A DNA stretch of 64,000 bases from Phyto melanocephala (taxonomy: Eukaryota > Arthropoda > Insecta > Diptera > Rhinophoridae): the NCBI GenBank assembly GCA_941918925.1, contig OW799237.1, positions 71,789,626 to 71,853,625 on the forward strand. The letters are read 5' to 3'. How positions within the stretch are numbered: position 1 is the stretch's first letter; each line of letters starts with the position of its first letter. Below the pieces are notes generated by a model. It worked only from the letters and a program-made list of their open reading frames with translations. It did no database searches and was not told where the DNA came from. Positions 33,181 to 44,830 of the stretch are shown here, piece by piece. The position numbers were made by a program, and so were the translations under genes.

Positions 33181-34680
33181 TAATGGATACCTATTCTCAG
33201 AATATATCACTCGTTGTTGTTTCTACTTTTAAAATTGAATTAAATCTGGTAGCTCTGATGGCACCCAGGTCTTGATGGTTTTGAATGATTTTATTTTCTT
33301 AGTTTCTGCTTACACGTATTAGTACATCTACATGCTCACATATCGTTATTTATCCTGCAATAAACTCTTAGTTTTAATACCAATTTGTACTCCCTTCAAA
33401 AAAATAAATATAAGCTATTTGTAGTAGATGAAAAGTATTCTCCTAAGTAAAATAATGCTTTATTTTATATGAAAAGTTCAAGTACGTATTTGCCATCATC
33501 AACCCTTTGCACTGCAGCATCCTCAACATTACACAGTGGGACGGAACGTAAATATTTTTAAACCAAATATTCCGTTTTTATTAGTTTGTTTGTTGGAAGT
33601 TCGAAAGAAAATATGGTAACATTGTTCAGAGAGTGAGTGCTGTTAAATAAGAGCATTAAAACTAACCTAAAATTAAAATAGATCTTGTCTCACGTCTCGT
33701 GTCGCAGAATTTTGCGACTTATTAAGATGCCTTTATGTCGAAATTCTTTTTCATCACATATTTTGAAATACATTTTTTTAATTCCGCCCCACTTTTTTAA
33801 ACAATGTTGTGCTTAAGTTAAACATTGAACAATATTTTCTTTCTAAATTTTTTTTTGTATATATTTTTTGTTTTCTTTTGGTTTTGTTCTCTACTTTTAT
33901 ACGATTATTATCCTGGCAAAATATCTTCTCCTGTTTACATTTATCTAGAAAAATATTTATACTCTTGAAGAATACAACTTGTACGTTTATTTCTATTCAC
34001 TTTTAAAAATGTGTGTTTTTTATTTATATTTTCTTCTTTATAGTTTTATTAGTAAAGTTACTACTTCTTTTTTTTATTTAGAAAAAAAAAATATTTTTTT
34101 TCCAAGTTTTGGAAAAAGTTGCTCTTGATTATGTGTCAGTATGTGTGTGTAGGTTTGAGTATAAGTATGGATTTGCTTGAAAATATTTGTTATTATTTTA
34201 AATTGCAATGACCACGCATATCCATTATGTGACAAGTATAATAAAACTATAACATTTGTACGAGTAGCAACAAAGCAAACATAATAATAGTTGCTTAACT
34301 AAACTTAAAAACGAAAATGTTATAAATTTTCTATACTTATTGCTATATTACTCATACAAAAATTGTTTAGACATAGATGACCGAAACTTTTCACGGCTGT
34401 TAAAAGCTTAAAGATGCGTTTAGTTTAAAATATTCGGCAGTCGGAATGCAAAAATGATACATAAAATTTATATTCAAACTTTTCCGTTTTCAACGACACT
34501 CTTAAATAAACATATGGAACCGAAAGTTCATGCAAACGCATGTTTATTTCCCCTAAATTTGATAACAGGGTAAAAAAAAGTCTAGACTAGACTAGACAAG
34601 ACTATACCCAAAAATTAAAAATGAATTTCAATTACAAAATAAATAAAATTACCAAAATTTTTTATTTGATTTTGCTTTAT
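33181..34680. other. Intronic sequence; one possible MITE
   Basis: Imperfect inverted repeats CAGTGGGACGGAA (33534) and TTCCGCCCCACTTT (33782-33795) bracket about 260 bp and may be a decayed TIR element. The rest is T-rich with no recognised gene. Confidence 0.35.
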
Positions 34681-34686
34681 ACCATA

Positions 34687-34787
34687 GACAGACGACAGCG
34701 TTTATTTGCATTAGAATCTCACTAATGCAAATAAAAATTTTGCTGTGACAGACGACAGTTTTCGCATTTAGTAAAAATTCTAAATGC
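34687..34787. repeat. Two tandem hairpins, each preceded by GACAGACGACAG
   Basis: GACAGACGACAG at 34687-34698 precedes a perfect 14-bp stem TTTATTTGCATTAG / CTAATGCAAATAAA with a 7-base loop (34701-34735). The same 12-mer at 34747-34758 precedes a second perfect 8-bp stem GCATTTAG / CTAAATGC (34764-34787). Function unknown; possibly subterminal sequence of the piggyBac-like element that follows. Confidence 0.7.
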
Positions 34788-34992
34788 ACTAGCAACCACA
34801 AATCTGAACATGTTGCTACAAGTTGGGACGACAGAAGGACACTTTGAAATAAGAAAAAGGGATTTGTGGAAATTCGTAGGTTTAATGTTATCTTTTCATG
34901 GAGTCAGTCATACATATGTAGGTATATGGTATTTTTTAAAGGACCGTAACAGCACTTTTTGGGAGAGTGACGTGCTAACGATGGACCATACC

Positions 34993-36044
34993 TAGAGATG
35001 GGAAGAGGGTAAATACCCAACTGGTAAATACCCGGTAAAATAGGTTAATTAGGTAGAAATGGGTAAATACCCAGGTATTTACCTAAAATTTGGGTATAAA
35101 CTATGTTGTAGAAAATTTCGTGAACAAACACTTTGCGATGCATAATTTAATGTGTTTTATAATAAATTTTATAAATAGTAATAAAAGTACTTACTGAGCA
35201 GAAGAAAAGTAACAACTTAAGATAATAACTATATTATATAGACACATTTATTGTTGCAATATTACTTTACATTAATCGAAATCACTGTCATTATCAGTTT
35301 CACTCTAAAAATATCTAAAAGAAGAGTGAGGTGTAGAATGGGTGATACTAGTAGAAGTGGAAGGTGCTTCTTCAAATGAATTTGCAGAATTCATGATTTT
35401 ATCCTCAGCCGGTAAAACGTTTTGGGAAGTACCCTTTTGCCGTATGTCTTTATTGCAGAGATTCCAATTTTGTGATATAAAACATACTTTTCCGGCATTA
35501 TCTGCAGTTAATCTGTTTCGTTTTTTTGGGTGGATAAAACTTTGAGTGCCGAATGAGCGCAATTAGATAATCGGATGAAGTTAAGTCGTGCCCTTGATTA
35601 TTGGGGTCAAGCAAACTAGCTGCCAAATGTATTGGTTTAACAGACATTTTCATCCTTTTATCAAAGTTAGACAATAATTCTTTTTTGTCATTATCATCAA
35701 TTGCAGTTATTGCTAAAAATGCATCTCGTAGCTTATTTTGAATGTCTTTAAAAGCAAAATATATACGATGAATACTATATTGGTTGGATTCTAAAGTAGT
35801 TATCCATTGTGCCATCGGTTGAAATAGTTTTAAATTGAAGTTCAACATATTCCAAAAGTCTTCACATAGTAATGATGATTTTGTTGTAGTTTTTAGGTTC
35901 ACTTTTTCGTGAACAGCCAAAGCTTGAAGTGGAACTTTACTGTTTATCAAGCATTTTATAAATACCCAAATAAATTCCCAAAAAAGGTATTTACCCGGTA
36001 TTTACCCACACATCGGGTAAATACCGGGTAGAATCCCATCTCTA
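34993..36044 (-). mobile_element. hAT element with partial transposase
   Basis: Termini TAGAGATGGGA at both ends fit the hAT YARNG rule and are flanked by the 8-bp duplication ACCATACC (34985-34992 and 36045-36052). Subterminal regions carry multiple GGGTAAATACC motifs in both orientations. The minus strand encodes parts of a hAT transposase (next entry). 1052 bp long, so an internally deleted derivative. Confidence 0.92.
35305..35950 (-). pseudogene. hAT transposase remnant (middle and C-terminal dimerisation part)
   Basis: Two overlapping frames. One (35950-35498) reads FWNMLNFNLKLFQPMAQWIT, DAFLAITAID and VKPIHLAASLLDPNNQG, matching the region of hAT transposases around the insertion domain and the A..LDP motif. 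The second (35562-35305) reads SFIHPKKRNRLTADNAGKVC FI, like the C-terminal hAT dimerisation domain (S..G.I..KKRNRL). The catalytic core N-terminal to this is deleted. Confidence 0.75.
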
Positions 36045-36141
36045 ACCATACCAGTATTAAGGAAAACTTTCACCTAAACAGAAAGGCATTCCAAAAAATA
36101 TGTAAAAAATTTCATCATATCGAATCTATTTTTATTTTACA

Positions 36142-36724
36142 CTAGCCAAACCCGGCGCGCGTTGCTACGCCCCTTAATGAATCAAAATGCATTCTGAATT
36201 TTTTTTGAATATCAAGTGCGAAAACCTAAAAATTATAATTTTTTTTATGGGCGTGACCCTGCCCACTTTTCTAATAACGAAATTGTAAAGTCATAGCAGC
36301 TCAATATGTGTGCAAAGTTTCAGAAAAATCGGTCCAGTGCAAGTACCTTAAAATGTTAACTTTTTTTTTATGGGCGTGGCACTGCCCACTTTTCTAATCA
36401 CGAAAATATATGGTTATGACAGCTTAGTATGTGTGCAAAGTTTCAGAAAAATCCGTCCAGTGCAAGTACCTCAAAATTAAAACCTTTTTTATGGGCGTGG
36501 CCCCGCCCACTTTTCTTATCACGAAATTATTTAGTCATGACAGCTCGATATGTGTGCAAAGTTTCAGAAAAATCGGTCAGGTTCAAGTAGCTAAAACTGA
36601 TAACTAATTTTTATGGGCGTGGCCCCGCCCACTTTTTTCCACCCATAAACACTCCCTGGTATGTGTACAACAACTTGCCAAAGTTTGAGTCCGATCGGTT
36701 TTACAGTTTCGGAGTCTATAGCTA

Positions 36725-36755
<31 letters not shown>

Positions 36756-36775
36756 TTCACTTTTATATATATAGA
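36142..36775 (-). mobile_element. Non-autonomous Helitron, copy 4
   Basis: On the minus strand it runs A|TCTATATATATAAAAGTG to GGGTTTGGCTAG|T with the GC-rich 3' hairpin and four monomers. It inserted into the end of the piggyBac-like relic. Confidence 0.88.
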
Positions 36776-36954
36776 TTTTTGATTTTTTTGATTGATTGCC
36801 GACCGTGTTGCCATATTGAAATTGCTAAATTCAGTATAAATTCAATATGATTTAGTGCATTAACGTGAAATCTAATACACATTGGAATGGGGATAATTCA
36901 TAAGTTAATTTGAATAAGACTTTTAATGCAAATTAACGCTGTAGTCTTTTTATA

Positions 36955-37242
36955 TTTTTTTTAATTCTTTTTTATTTTTTTTTGTTTTTTTTTTGTTTTA
37001 TATTTATTATATATATTTTAATTATTTTTTTTAAAATTTTTTTTTTTAATTTTTTTAAAATTTTTTTTTAATTTTTTTTTTTTTAACATACATACGTAAA
37101 TTTATAATTTTTCATTAAGATGTTTTTTTTATAAAGTATGTTTCATATGGGATGAATGGTGATACAAACTATTGTTATTGCATGACTAAACGTTGTGAAG
37201 GGTATATAAGATTCGGCACGGCCAAATATAGCGCTCTTGTTT
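36955..37242 (+). repeat. Family A 3' end with long T-tract
   Basis: Very T-rich sequence (about 36955-37085) followed by GGGATGAATGGTGATACAAA, GTTATTGCATGACTA, GAAGGGTATATAAGATTCGG and CACGGCCAAATATAGCGCTC. It corresponds to the 3' third of the 43638 and 46298 copies. Confidence 0.7.
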
Positions 37243-38367
37243 AATATTTTTTTTTTTTGGTAGAATTTGTCTTTTTTTTTTCAACTTGCTTACGTGCCGT
37301 CAACAATCATTATTTTTTATTATGCCAAAAAAAAAACCTTGATTGATTTTTTTCTGTATTTTACACAGAAAAATCTCAATGAGTACCGAAAATCTCAATA
37401 CTAAGCAAACATATTAGCGTAATTCACAATAGCGGAAATCACCTTTCGTTGCAAACATGATGCAAATGTTGCAGATCTTGCAAGTCTTTTATATATTCTA
37501 TTGCAAACGTTGCTTTTAAAAATTTCCAACTATTTTTAGTATTGGAAATAAGTGCTTGTGTGGGAAATGTGATTTTAGTGTATATTGTTTTTGTGTTGTT
37601 GCAAATTTAAAAATATATATACTAGACTTGCAAGATCTGCAACATTTGCATGATCTGTTTGCAACGAAGGATGATTTCCCCTAATCTTGTGCAGACGGTC
37701 TTGCGTCAGTGCATTTGCAAATTAGTGGAGTATATTTTTACTTTACACTAACAAAGTATAAACAAATAGAACATATTAGTAATGGCAAATGAATAACGCT
37801 ATTAAGAATTGTTGCTTTTTCATTTTTTTTTTTCGTTTGACCACGAAAGGAAAAAGTAAAAAATCAAAAAATATCTACACCAGGGATGTCAATTATACAA
37901 AAATAAATTCGAAATTAAAGAAATTGCCATATATTTATTGCTTTTTTAAAATCTGCATTTTGCTGACTTAAATCTGCATTTTGACATTTTGAGGGCATAA
38001 AATCTGCAAAATCTGAACTGCACTTCTGGCAACAGTGGCCTCCAATAACATCGCCGTGTAGTTAAGAACTATTTTTTAGTACTTTCAACTCATTATTTTG
38101 TAATGTGTTATTGTGCTGGGTAATAATAATAATAATAAAATACATGTTAAAAAATATGTAATATGGAAAAGTTTCGTAAAACTAAATATACTTTAATAAA
38201 AACAAAAACTGATAAATGTTTTTAAAAAATAATACATATTTCCAAATTTTTACCAAATCCTTTTAATCAAACTTTTGTTGTGCGGAATTAAAATACCAGT
38301 ATTTCTATGTACTTTGTTTTGTAGTTTCTATTAACATACGCTTGCTTATGAGTTTAAATATTTACTA
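37243..38367. other. Intronic sequence; one inverted pair
   Basis: TTGCAAACATGATGCAAATG with TTGCAGATCTTGCAAG (about 37450-37490) is inverted as CTTGCAAGATCTGCAACATT TGCATG near 37626-37655, bracketing about 160 bp. This may be a decayed MITE. No gene recognised. Confidence 0.4.
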
Positions 38368-39321
38368 GGGTGATCGATTATTCGACATTTTGAAAAAACC
38401 GATTTTCAAATAGTTTGAAATTTAGAATTAAAAAAAACCGGTTGCTTTTTTTAAAATTCAGAAAAAACCGGTTAACCGATCGAATACATAAAATATAATT
38501 CTTTCTTATACCCATGACAGGGATACATGTATAAACTAGTATATACTAGTATGTATAGGTATAGGTATAAACTTAGTATGTTTTATGGTTTAATTGCATT
38601 TTAAGTTGACACAAATTCAATGGCATTATTATAAAATGCCGTTATTTAAAATAAAAAAAAACTTTGTTACAAGGAGGTTGTAATAATGAAGAATATTAAA
38701 AAGTCACTTCACTGCTTACTGTAGTCAAATTTGCCTTTTACTAACATTAACTTTGTAGTCAAGTTGTATTAATGACCCTTTGTGTGCCAAACTATTTTAA
38801 TATACAAGTCATATGTTATTAAAGATATTAGTTAAGCTATGGGTAGTCTTTAGTACAAGTCGCTAGATTTCGTAAAAGCAAAATATTATAAAATTTAAAA
38901 ATGAGATCAAAAAGTCTGGCAAAGTACAATAATTTGGTCAAAAAACTTAACTGAACAGCTGATTATCACAGCAAATTATAACAACAACGTATAAAATACC
39001 TGCTCTCCATTTAAAACAAAAAATATATTTAACCTAATTATTTTTCTTATTTTACATTTGTTCTTGAAACAACAAATAAATTTCTTACAATATTATGAAA
39101 GATGATGATTTTTGGAAATTTTTTGAGTAATAAATATTGTATGGTACGTTTGGTTACAAAGATAAATGAACATAAAACTAAAAATGAAAAAAAAACCGGC
39201 TTCTGTGAGTAAAAAAAACCGGTGTATTCGACATTCGAAAAATTAACATTTGGAAAAAACCGCCTGCTGAAACAGTAAAAAACCGGGTTTTTCACTGGTT
39301 TTAAAACCGAGTCGATCACCC
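38368..39321. mobile_element. Non-autonomous TIR element, GGGTGATCGA family, copy 2
   Basis: GGGTGATCGATTATTCGAC at the left and GTCGATCACCC at the right, flanked by TA/TA. AACCGG-rich ends like 4531-5187. It ends 218 bp upstream of the TPPII exon at 39540. The minus-strand frame 39047-39385 translates similarly in copy 1 but has no known motif. Confidence 0.78.
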
Positions 39322-39539
39322 TAATATTTACACATGTATGGTTGGTTGTGTTAACAAAGGACATAGAGAAAATAATCGTATGCACTTACGTATTGTGGTA
39401 CTTACAGTTATATTCCATTATTTCTTCATTCATATTTCATTCCTTTTATAAGGATTTTGTTCCTACCCTTGTAGTTTTTTTCTATTTGCTATTTAATGTT
39501 TTTCCTTTATTATTTTCATTATTTTTTTCTTTATTACAG

Positions 39540-39651
39540 GAGAATAACATACTTGAGTTGTGCATTGCGAAATATTGGTCAAACATTGGTAGTAGCCACA
39601 TCAAATACAGTTTGGAGTTTCATGGCATCCAGGCAACAAACCTCAATCCAT
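39540..39651 (+). CDS. TPPII: Tripeptidyl-peptidase II, internal exon (third of three)
   Basis: This exon has 37 codons plus one base: ENNILELCIAKYWSN near the start, then SHIKYSLEFHGIQA and NLNP. It corresponds to human IEFCIARWWAS...IDYTISFHGI and to fly ILELCIAKYWSN. The acceptor is TTCTTTATTACAG ending at 39539; the donor is T|GTAAGT at 39652, phase 1. The next exon should start by completing a T-initial codon (Tyr in Drosophila, followed by VMHA); I could not find it in the remaining 24.3 kb, so the next intron probably leaves the window. The ATG-initiated frame at 39342 is an artefact of reading through the intron. Confidence 0.92.
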
Positions 39652-39979
39652 GTAAGTTTTTTTTTCTTTACGTACTTTTTTCAGTTCCCTTGTTGGTAGC
39701 TTTAGCTTAAAGTTGAAACTAGGGTTTTTATGCCGGATATTTTTGGGATAATTTTGCCATAAATTTTTTCGATTTTTTTTAGCGTTGTGTGTGATAAATG
39801 TTTTTGGCAAAAGGGAAAGACTGTTTATGTCTGTTTATATCGTTTTTTTTCAGAAAGATCTTTTTATTTTTTTTAACTTGATTTTTACCGGCTGGTCCAA
39901 CCACAACGCACGATAGTAATTGTAAATAAAACAAAAAGTTTTCAGAGAATTACTTTAATTTTTTCTTAGTATGACATTA

Positions 39980-40560
39980 GGAACTATGACAATTATTTGT
40001 AAAACATAATATCTTTCAAACGCTCGCTACGGTTTTTATCCGATGGTTCATATTGTGGTTTAGTGTAGTTGATGTGACGAATTATCTCCTCCTTTAGCTT
40101 TTGAATTGTTATTGGTTTACTGATGTACACTTTCTTTTAAATATCTCTAAAGAAAAAATTCCAGCGGCGTCAAATCACATGATCGTTAAGGCCAATTAAG
40201 ATCGTCACGTCACGTGCAGTCACAATTGCTTAAATACGCCAATTCTGCTTATTAACGAATCCATTGAGGTAAAAGTATGCCTCGTCGCTGAAGATGATTT
40301 TCTTTGTTAAATAACCATTCACTTCAGTCTGTTCAACCAACCATTCGGCGCATTGGCGACGCTTAAAATGATTAGCACTTAAGTTATTTGAACCTTGTAA
40401 GCGTGCAAATTCAAATCTTTATTAAAAATTATCATCAGTGATATTCGTAAGATGTTTAATTGTTGCGTATGGCAACAAGTATAGGTTGACGTCTTTTCTG
40501 CCACACTATTGCGAACAACAGCAATGTTTACTGCAGAACGTACTGGACGAGCATGCACAG
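39980..40560 (-). pseudogene. DD41D mariner transposase relic
   Basis: The minus strand reads KRRQCAEWLVEQTEVNGYLT then KKIIFSDEAYFYLNGFVNKQ NWRI (first catalytic Asp present), a stop and a deletion. After it come degraded LTPLEFF-like sequence, KPITIQKLKEEIIRHINYT and a C-terminal end. No intact frame. Confidence 0.75.
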
Positions 40561-40683
40561 ACAGGGTTTTTTACATTTCCTACAAAACCGGTTTGCTGAT
40601 GTATGCTTACAATTGCATTTATTGTGAACGCTTATTTTTGTAAAAGGTTTTAACAATCCTAATGCGCTGCTCAATTGTGTATA

Positions 40684-41310
40684 GGGTGATCGAGTATTCG
40701 ACATTTTTAAGAAACCGGTTGTCAAATAGTTTGAAAATTAGAATTAAAGAAAAAACCGGTTGCTTTTTTGAAAATTTAGAAAAAACCGGTTAACCGGTCG
40801 AATACATAAAATATAATTCTTTCTTATACCCATGACAGAGATACATATAAAGGTATAAACAAGTTTGTTCTATGGTTTAATTGCATTTTAAGTAGACACA
40901 CATTCAATGGCGTTATTTAAAATTAAGAGGCCGTTAATTAAAATAAAGATGTTAAAGGACAGACACTTTTTACTAAAAAGTGACCGAAATGTTAAACTTA
41001 ACTTATTCAATTACCTTGAACTTTTAAGGTTAGGTTGATAAATTTAAAAATGCCATTGTTTCTCCACATGAAACAAAATATGGCAACTAAATTGTGATTT
41101 ATATTTCTCTTTTACTTCGACCTTTTTATTTTTTTTTTATTTTAAGTTTTAATTTTTTTGTAAAATTATTATTGTTATTTCGTTCTGTAAAATTTTGTAA
41201 GAACTAAATTAATTTGTTAAAAGTAATCGGTTTTGCTCTGGTTCTGCCATATTAAAAAAAAAAATTTGTTACAAAGAGGTTGTAATAATGAAAAATATAA
41301 AAAAGTCATA
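40684..41310. mobile_element. Non-autonomous TIR element, GGGTGATCGA family, copy 3 (one end)
   Basis: TA followed by GGGTGATCGAGTATTCGAC and the AACCGGTT-rich subterminal region. Interior words TTGTTACAAAGAGGTTGTAA match copy 2. The right terminus is lost. Confidence 0.65.
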
Positions 41311-42299
41311 GTGAATTTTTGGCCGGGCGTTCCAGAAACCCTGTTAACAAGCTAAAAGCACAATTACCACTACAAGCTACTTAACCGCAGCCGCTATTTA
41401 AACCTCTAAGTACATTTTAGTGGACGTAAAATTAAAAAAAAATACTTTAATAAATTATTAATTTTTTATTTTAAGTGAAATTTAAAAAAATTTAAACACA
41501 AACTAATAAGTAGAGACAAACTTTATTTTCCCAGGGCAACAAAACGTACAGAACAGATATATTGTCGAGTGAAAAAGCGGTGAAGTAAAGCTTCAACTTA
41601 AAAAGTTTTGTTAAACTAACAACTATTTCTCGTTTTCATAAATTTTTTCTGTTTTTTTCTTTTTTTATTTAAGTTAAAAACATAAAAAGTTATTAAAGTT
41701 GTATTGTGTTTTTCTTTTTACCAAGTTGTGTTTGTGTTTATATTGTTATTGTGATTGTAATTGTAAATGCTATTTCATTTATGACCAACTTTAGTTACCA
41801 CACTATTAGTGTACAATCCTCTTTTGGTACTGATGATAATGTTGTTGTTTTCTGCCTGTCTTAAATAGTGTTTGGTTGTTATTCACTTTGCTGTTGCCAG
41901 TCCTTGTATTGTTTGCACTAGCATCATCCGCAACAATTTCTAGTTGTTTGTTAGAATGTTTTAAGTACCTCTAGTGTCAGTGTGGTCTGTAGTTTCGTGT
42001 TTAAGTTTACAACTTCACTTCAATGATAAACAGTGGTTTAAAGAGATCAAAACAGGACCAGGAATTAAAGATAATTTGCTATTTTGTTTATAACGTAAAT
42101 GTGAATAACGATGTATAGGAGACAATTTAATATATTTATTTTAGAATTCGTCGTTTTGATATTTTAGATATTTTTTATAGTAACTGGTGTTTTATAGAGG
42201 CAAATAATTTTAAATTAAAATTAAACACATATAAGGTTCCAATACGATTACGGGCGGCTAACATGTACCTGCCGTAATCTATAGGTCGAATTATCACAC
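41311..42299. other. Intronic sequence, nothing recognised
   Basis: AT-rich, TTG/TGT-rich near 41700-41770. No gene or element recognised. Confidence 0.4.
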
Positions 42300-42800
42300 A
42301 ACTCCCACGGCTAATCAGGCTGAATTTTGGAAATAACGCTTCGATTATCCACTTCCATATGCTTCATCCTTTCTAGGTTATTTGTATATACTTGAATAAT
42401 CACATACTCCCAATAATTCTATACGAAAATAATCTAACGACATTTAATCACAACAACCAGTTAAATTACTTAAAATTATTCGATCGTCAAATTATGTGTA
42501 TGTATCGCGCGCTGTGTGACATGATTCTGCTGAAACCACATGTTAACAATATTAATGCTTCTACCTATTCTTCTCACCTTTGTCTGTAACATTTTGACCA
42601 TTGTTAATTGAAAAAACTCAATGATTTCACCGGCCCATAAAGCTTTCTGGATATTTTTTTTTCTCTATTCAATAGTTTTTCGTCGGTGAACTGAGGATAA
42701 TGAATCCATTTAGCCAAAAGTGTACTGGATCACTGAAAAAATTTAATTGTTCAATCGATCCATGATTTTCAAAATGAACTTTAATAATTTGCTAACATAA
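42300..42800 (-). pseudogene. DD41D mariner transposase relic, heavily decayed
   Basis: Minus-strand islands: FSDPVHFWLNGF (SDEAHFWLNGF in relatives) near 42740-42700, NVTDKGE near 42590, MWFQQN..VTQRA near 42540-42510 and DRIILS near 42480. Order and spacing fit a mariner with deletions and frameshifts. Confidence 0.55.
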
Positions 42801-43637
42801 CTGCGTCGTTAGTTTATTTTTAATAAATTGCTAAACCGTACTTATCTCAAAACAACTGTGAACTGTCATCTGTCTCAGAGTGCTGAAGATTTAGATTTGT
42901 ATGGCCTTGAAAAACGCCTTGTACTCACCGCGTTTATAACGTTACTACTCTCCCCATGCTGTGTGGTGAGTTCATATAGCAACGTAGAATCCATTAAAAT
43001 ATTCCCATTTGGCAATACTCAACCCCCGCCACAACCTCACTTGTTGCGGCACTAAGTGTACGTCTTTTGGTTAATAGTCACAGCGTCGTACCTTTTGAAT
43101 CAATATTCATTGATATAGTATATATTTTACATAGAACCAACCATATCGTAAGTCAATTAAAAATGTTTTAATTTTAGTCGATCGATTTTGTTAAATGCTT
43201 TCCTTGGACAACCAAAATTGCTCTACATGCTTTTTATGATGTTATTGCCTCAAATCAATTTCTCTTTAAAAAAAAGCACCAACGCTTGTCACCCTGAAGT
43301 TAAGATAATATTATTTTTAAGGCCTGTAGAACTTCCGATAGTTATAACTTGAAAACTAGATGTCATACTAATGAAGAGTGTAAGATTTTTTTCAGTACTC
43401 GTTTGTTAACCACCATGCAAAGAAATTTATTTCCAATTATGCTTGCCAAACTTTTAGAACACTTCGTTAAGTTTACGGTGCGCATAATCGTCCATCTAAG
43501 CAAATAATAATATTCATTCAAATTTAACCACATGCACAGTAAAAGCGCTCGCTGCTCTAGACGCGAGTGTGACAGAGGAATCAAATTTATCGATCCCATG
43601 CCTTTCTTAGCAATTCGGTCTCGTGATTTGTGATTTT
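42801..43637. other. Intronic sequence, nothing recognised
   Basis: No motif-bearing frame or terminal repeat recognised; slightly less AT-rich around 42900-43060. Confidence 0.35.
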
Positions 43638-44477
43638 TATACCCTTCACACAGTGAAAAAGGGTATATATAGGTTTGTCATTCCGTGTGAAATTTCTACA
43701 ATTTTCATTTCCGACCCCATAAAGTACATATTTTCTGAAAGCTTATGAATAGGGGAGTCGATTAAGCTCTGTCAGTCTGTCCATCTGTCTGTGTGTATGT
43801 TGAAATCAACTTTTTGAGGCCCCCCGACATCGCTTGGACCCGAGTCAGGTATTAAAATATCAGAAATATTCGGGAGTAGATCGGTGTTGAAAATCAGAAA
43901 CATCGGTACATAAACAACTGAGATATGAGCAAAAACCCACGACCACCTCGATTTTTTTTTCACAAAAACAACATTACAACAACAACATACATACATACAA
44001 ACGTGTATACTGGTTAGAGTAACCGTGGCATTGAATCCCAGCTGAGCCAAAAAAAATTTTTTTTATAATTTTTTTAAATTTTTAAAAAAAAAATTTTTTA
44101 AATTTTTTTTTTTATTTTTTTTTTATTTTTTATTTAATATATTATTTATATTTTTATTATTTTTTTTTATATTTTTTTTTTAAATTTTTTTTTATTTTTT
44201 TATATTTATTATTTATTTAATTATTTTTTTTTTAATTTTTTTTAAAAAATTTTTTTTTTATTTTTTTTTTTAAATTTTTTTTTATTTTTTTACATACATT
44301 CGTAAATTTATAATTTTACATAGGATGTTTTTATATACGTGTTTTTTATATGTTTGTACATAAATACATACGTATTTTATATGGGATGAATGGTGATACA
44401 AACTACTGTTATTGCATGACTACACCTTGTGAAGGGTATATAAGATTCGGCACAGCCGAATATAGCGCTCTTACTTG
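43638..44477 (+). repeat. Dispersed family A repeat, full length
   Basis: It starts TATACCCTTCACACAGTG with a short inverted AGGGTATATATAG, then TTGTCATTCCGTGTGAAATT, CATTTCCGACCCCATAAAGT, GTCTGTCCATCTGTCTG, GTTGAAATCAACTTT and GAGATATGAGCAAAAACCC. A T-rich tract of about 250 bp follows, then GATGAATGGTGATACAAACT and the terminal hairpin ATTCGGCACAGCCGAAT with TAGCGCTCTTACTTG. No protein. Confidence 0.85.
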
Positions 44478-44495
44478 TTTTATTTATCATGTTAT

Positions 44496-44830
44496 TGCAA
44501 ATAATTTGGGTGAGAAATGGTTCCAGCAAGACGGCGCAAGATGCCATCCAGCAGGTGAAATCTTCAGTTTGTTTAACGTTTGTTTACCGGCCATCTCATT
44601 CGTGTGATTTGATACATTTGGACTACTTTCTGTGGTGGAACATCAAATCTCTGCTCTATGCTAATAAACCAGCAACGAATGACCATTAAATTGCCAACAT
44701 TCGACGTACTGTTGAGGAAAAAAGACCAGTTGGTGAAAGATTGTACCGCTAGGATGTCTTATATGACGCAGTCGCGAAGGCCATATGACAGAAATTGTTA
44801 TTAAATATTGAATACTAAAAAAGTTATACA
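44496..44830 (+). pseudogene. DD41D mariner transposase C-terminal relic
   Basis: LGEKWFQQDGARCHPAGEI (second catalytic Asp), then in a shifted frame RPSHSCDLIHLDYFLWWNIK (third Asp region) and LLYANKPATN, followed by stops. It begins directly after a family A repeat that probably inserted into it. Confidence 0.75.

Larger units (their letters stand above)
34801..36115 (+). pseudogene. piggyBac-like transposase fragment split by a hAT element
   Basis: The frame reads IRKRDLWKFVGLMLSFHGVS then YVGIWYFLKDRN..FWESDVL and, after removal of the 34993-36044 insertion, IPVLRKTF. A shifted frame follows with NRKAFQKICKKFHHIE. This resembles the region of piggyBac transposases before the catalytic core (...L..FLG....GY....R.YW......LSR..FQ.I...LHF). 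The catalytic Asp residues lie beyond the preserved part. A Helitron ends the relic at 36142. Confidence 0.55.

Noticed and set aside
33534..33795. MITE with CAGTGGGACGGAA ends
   Set aside because: Inverted repeats are short and mismatched and no target duplication is visible, so it is mentioned only within the intergenic entry.
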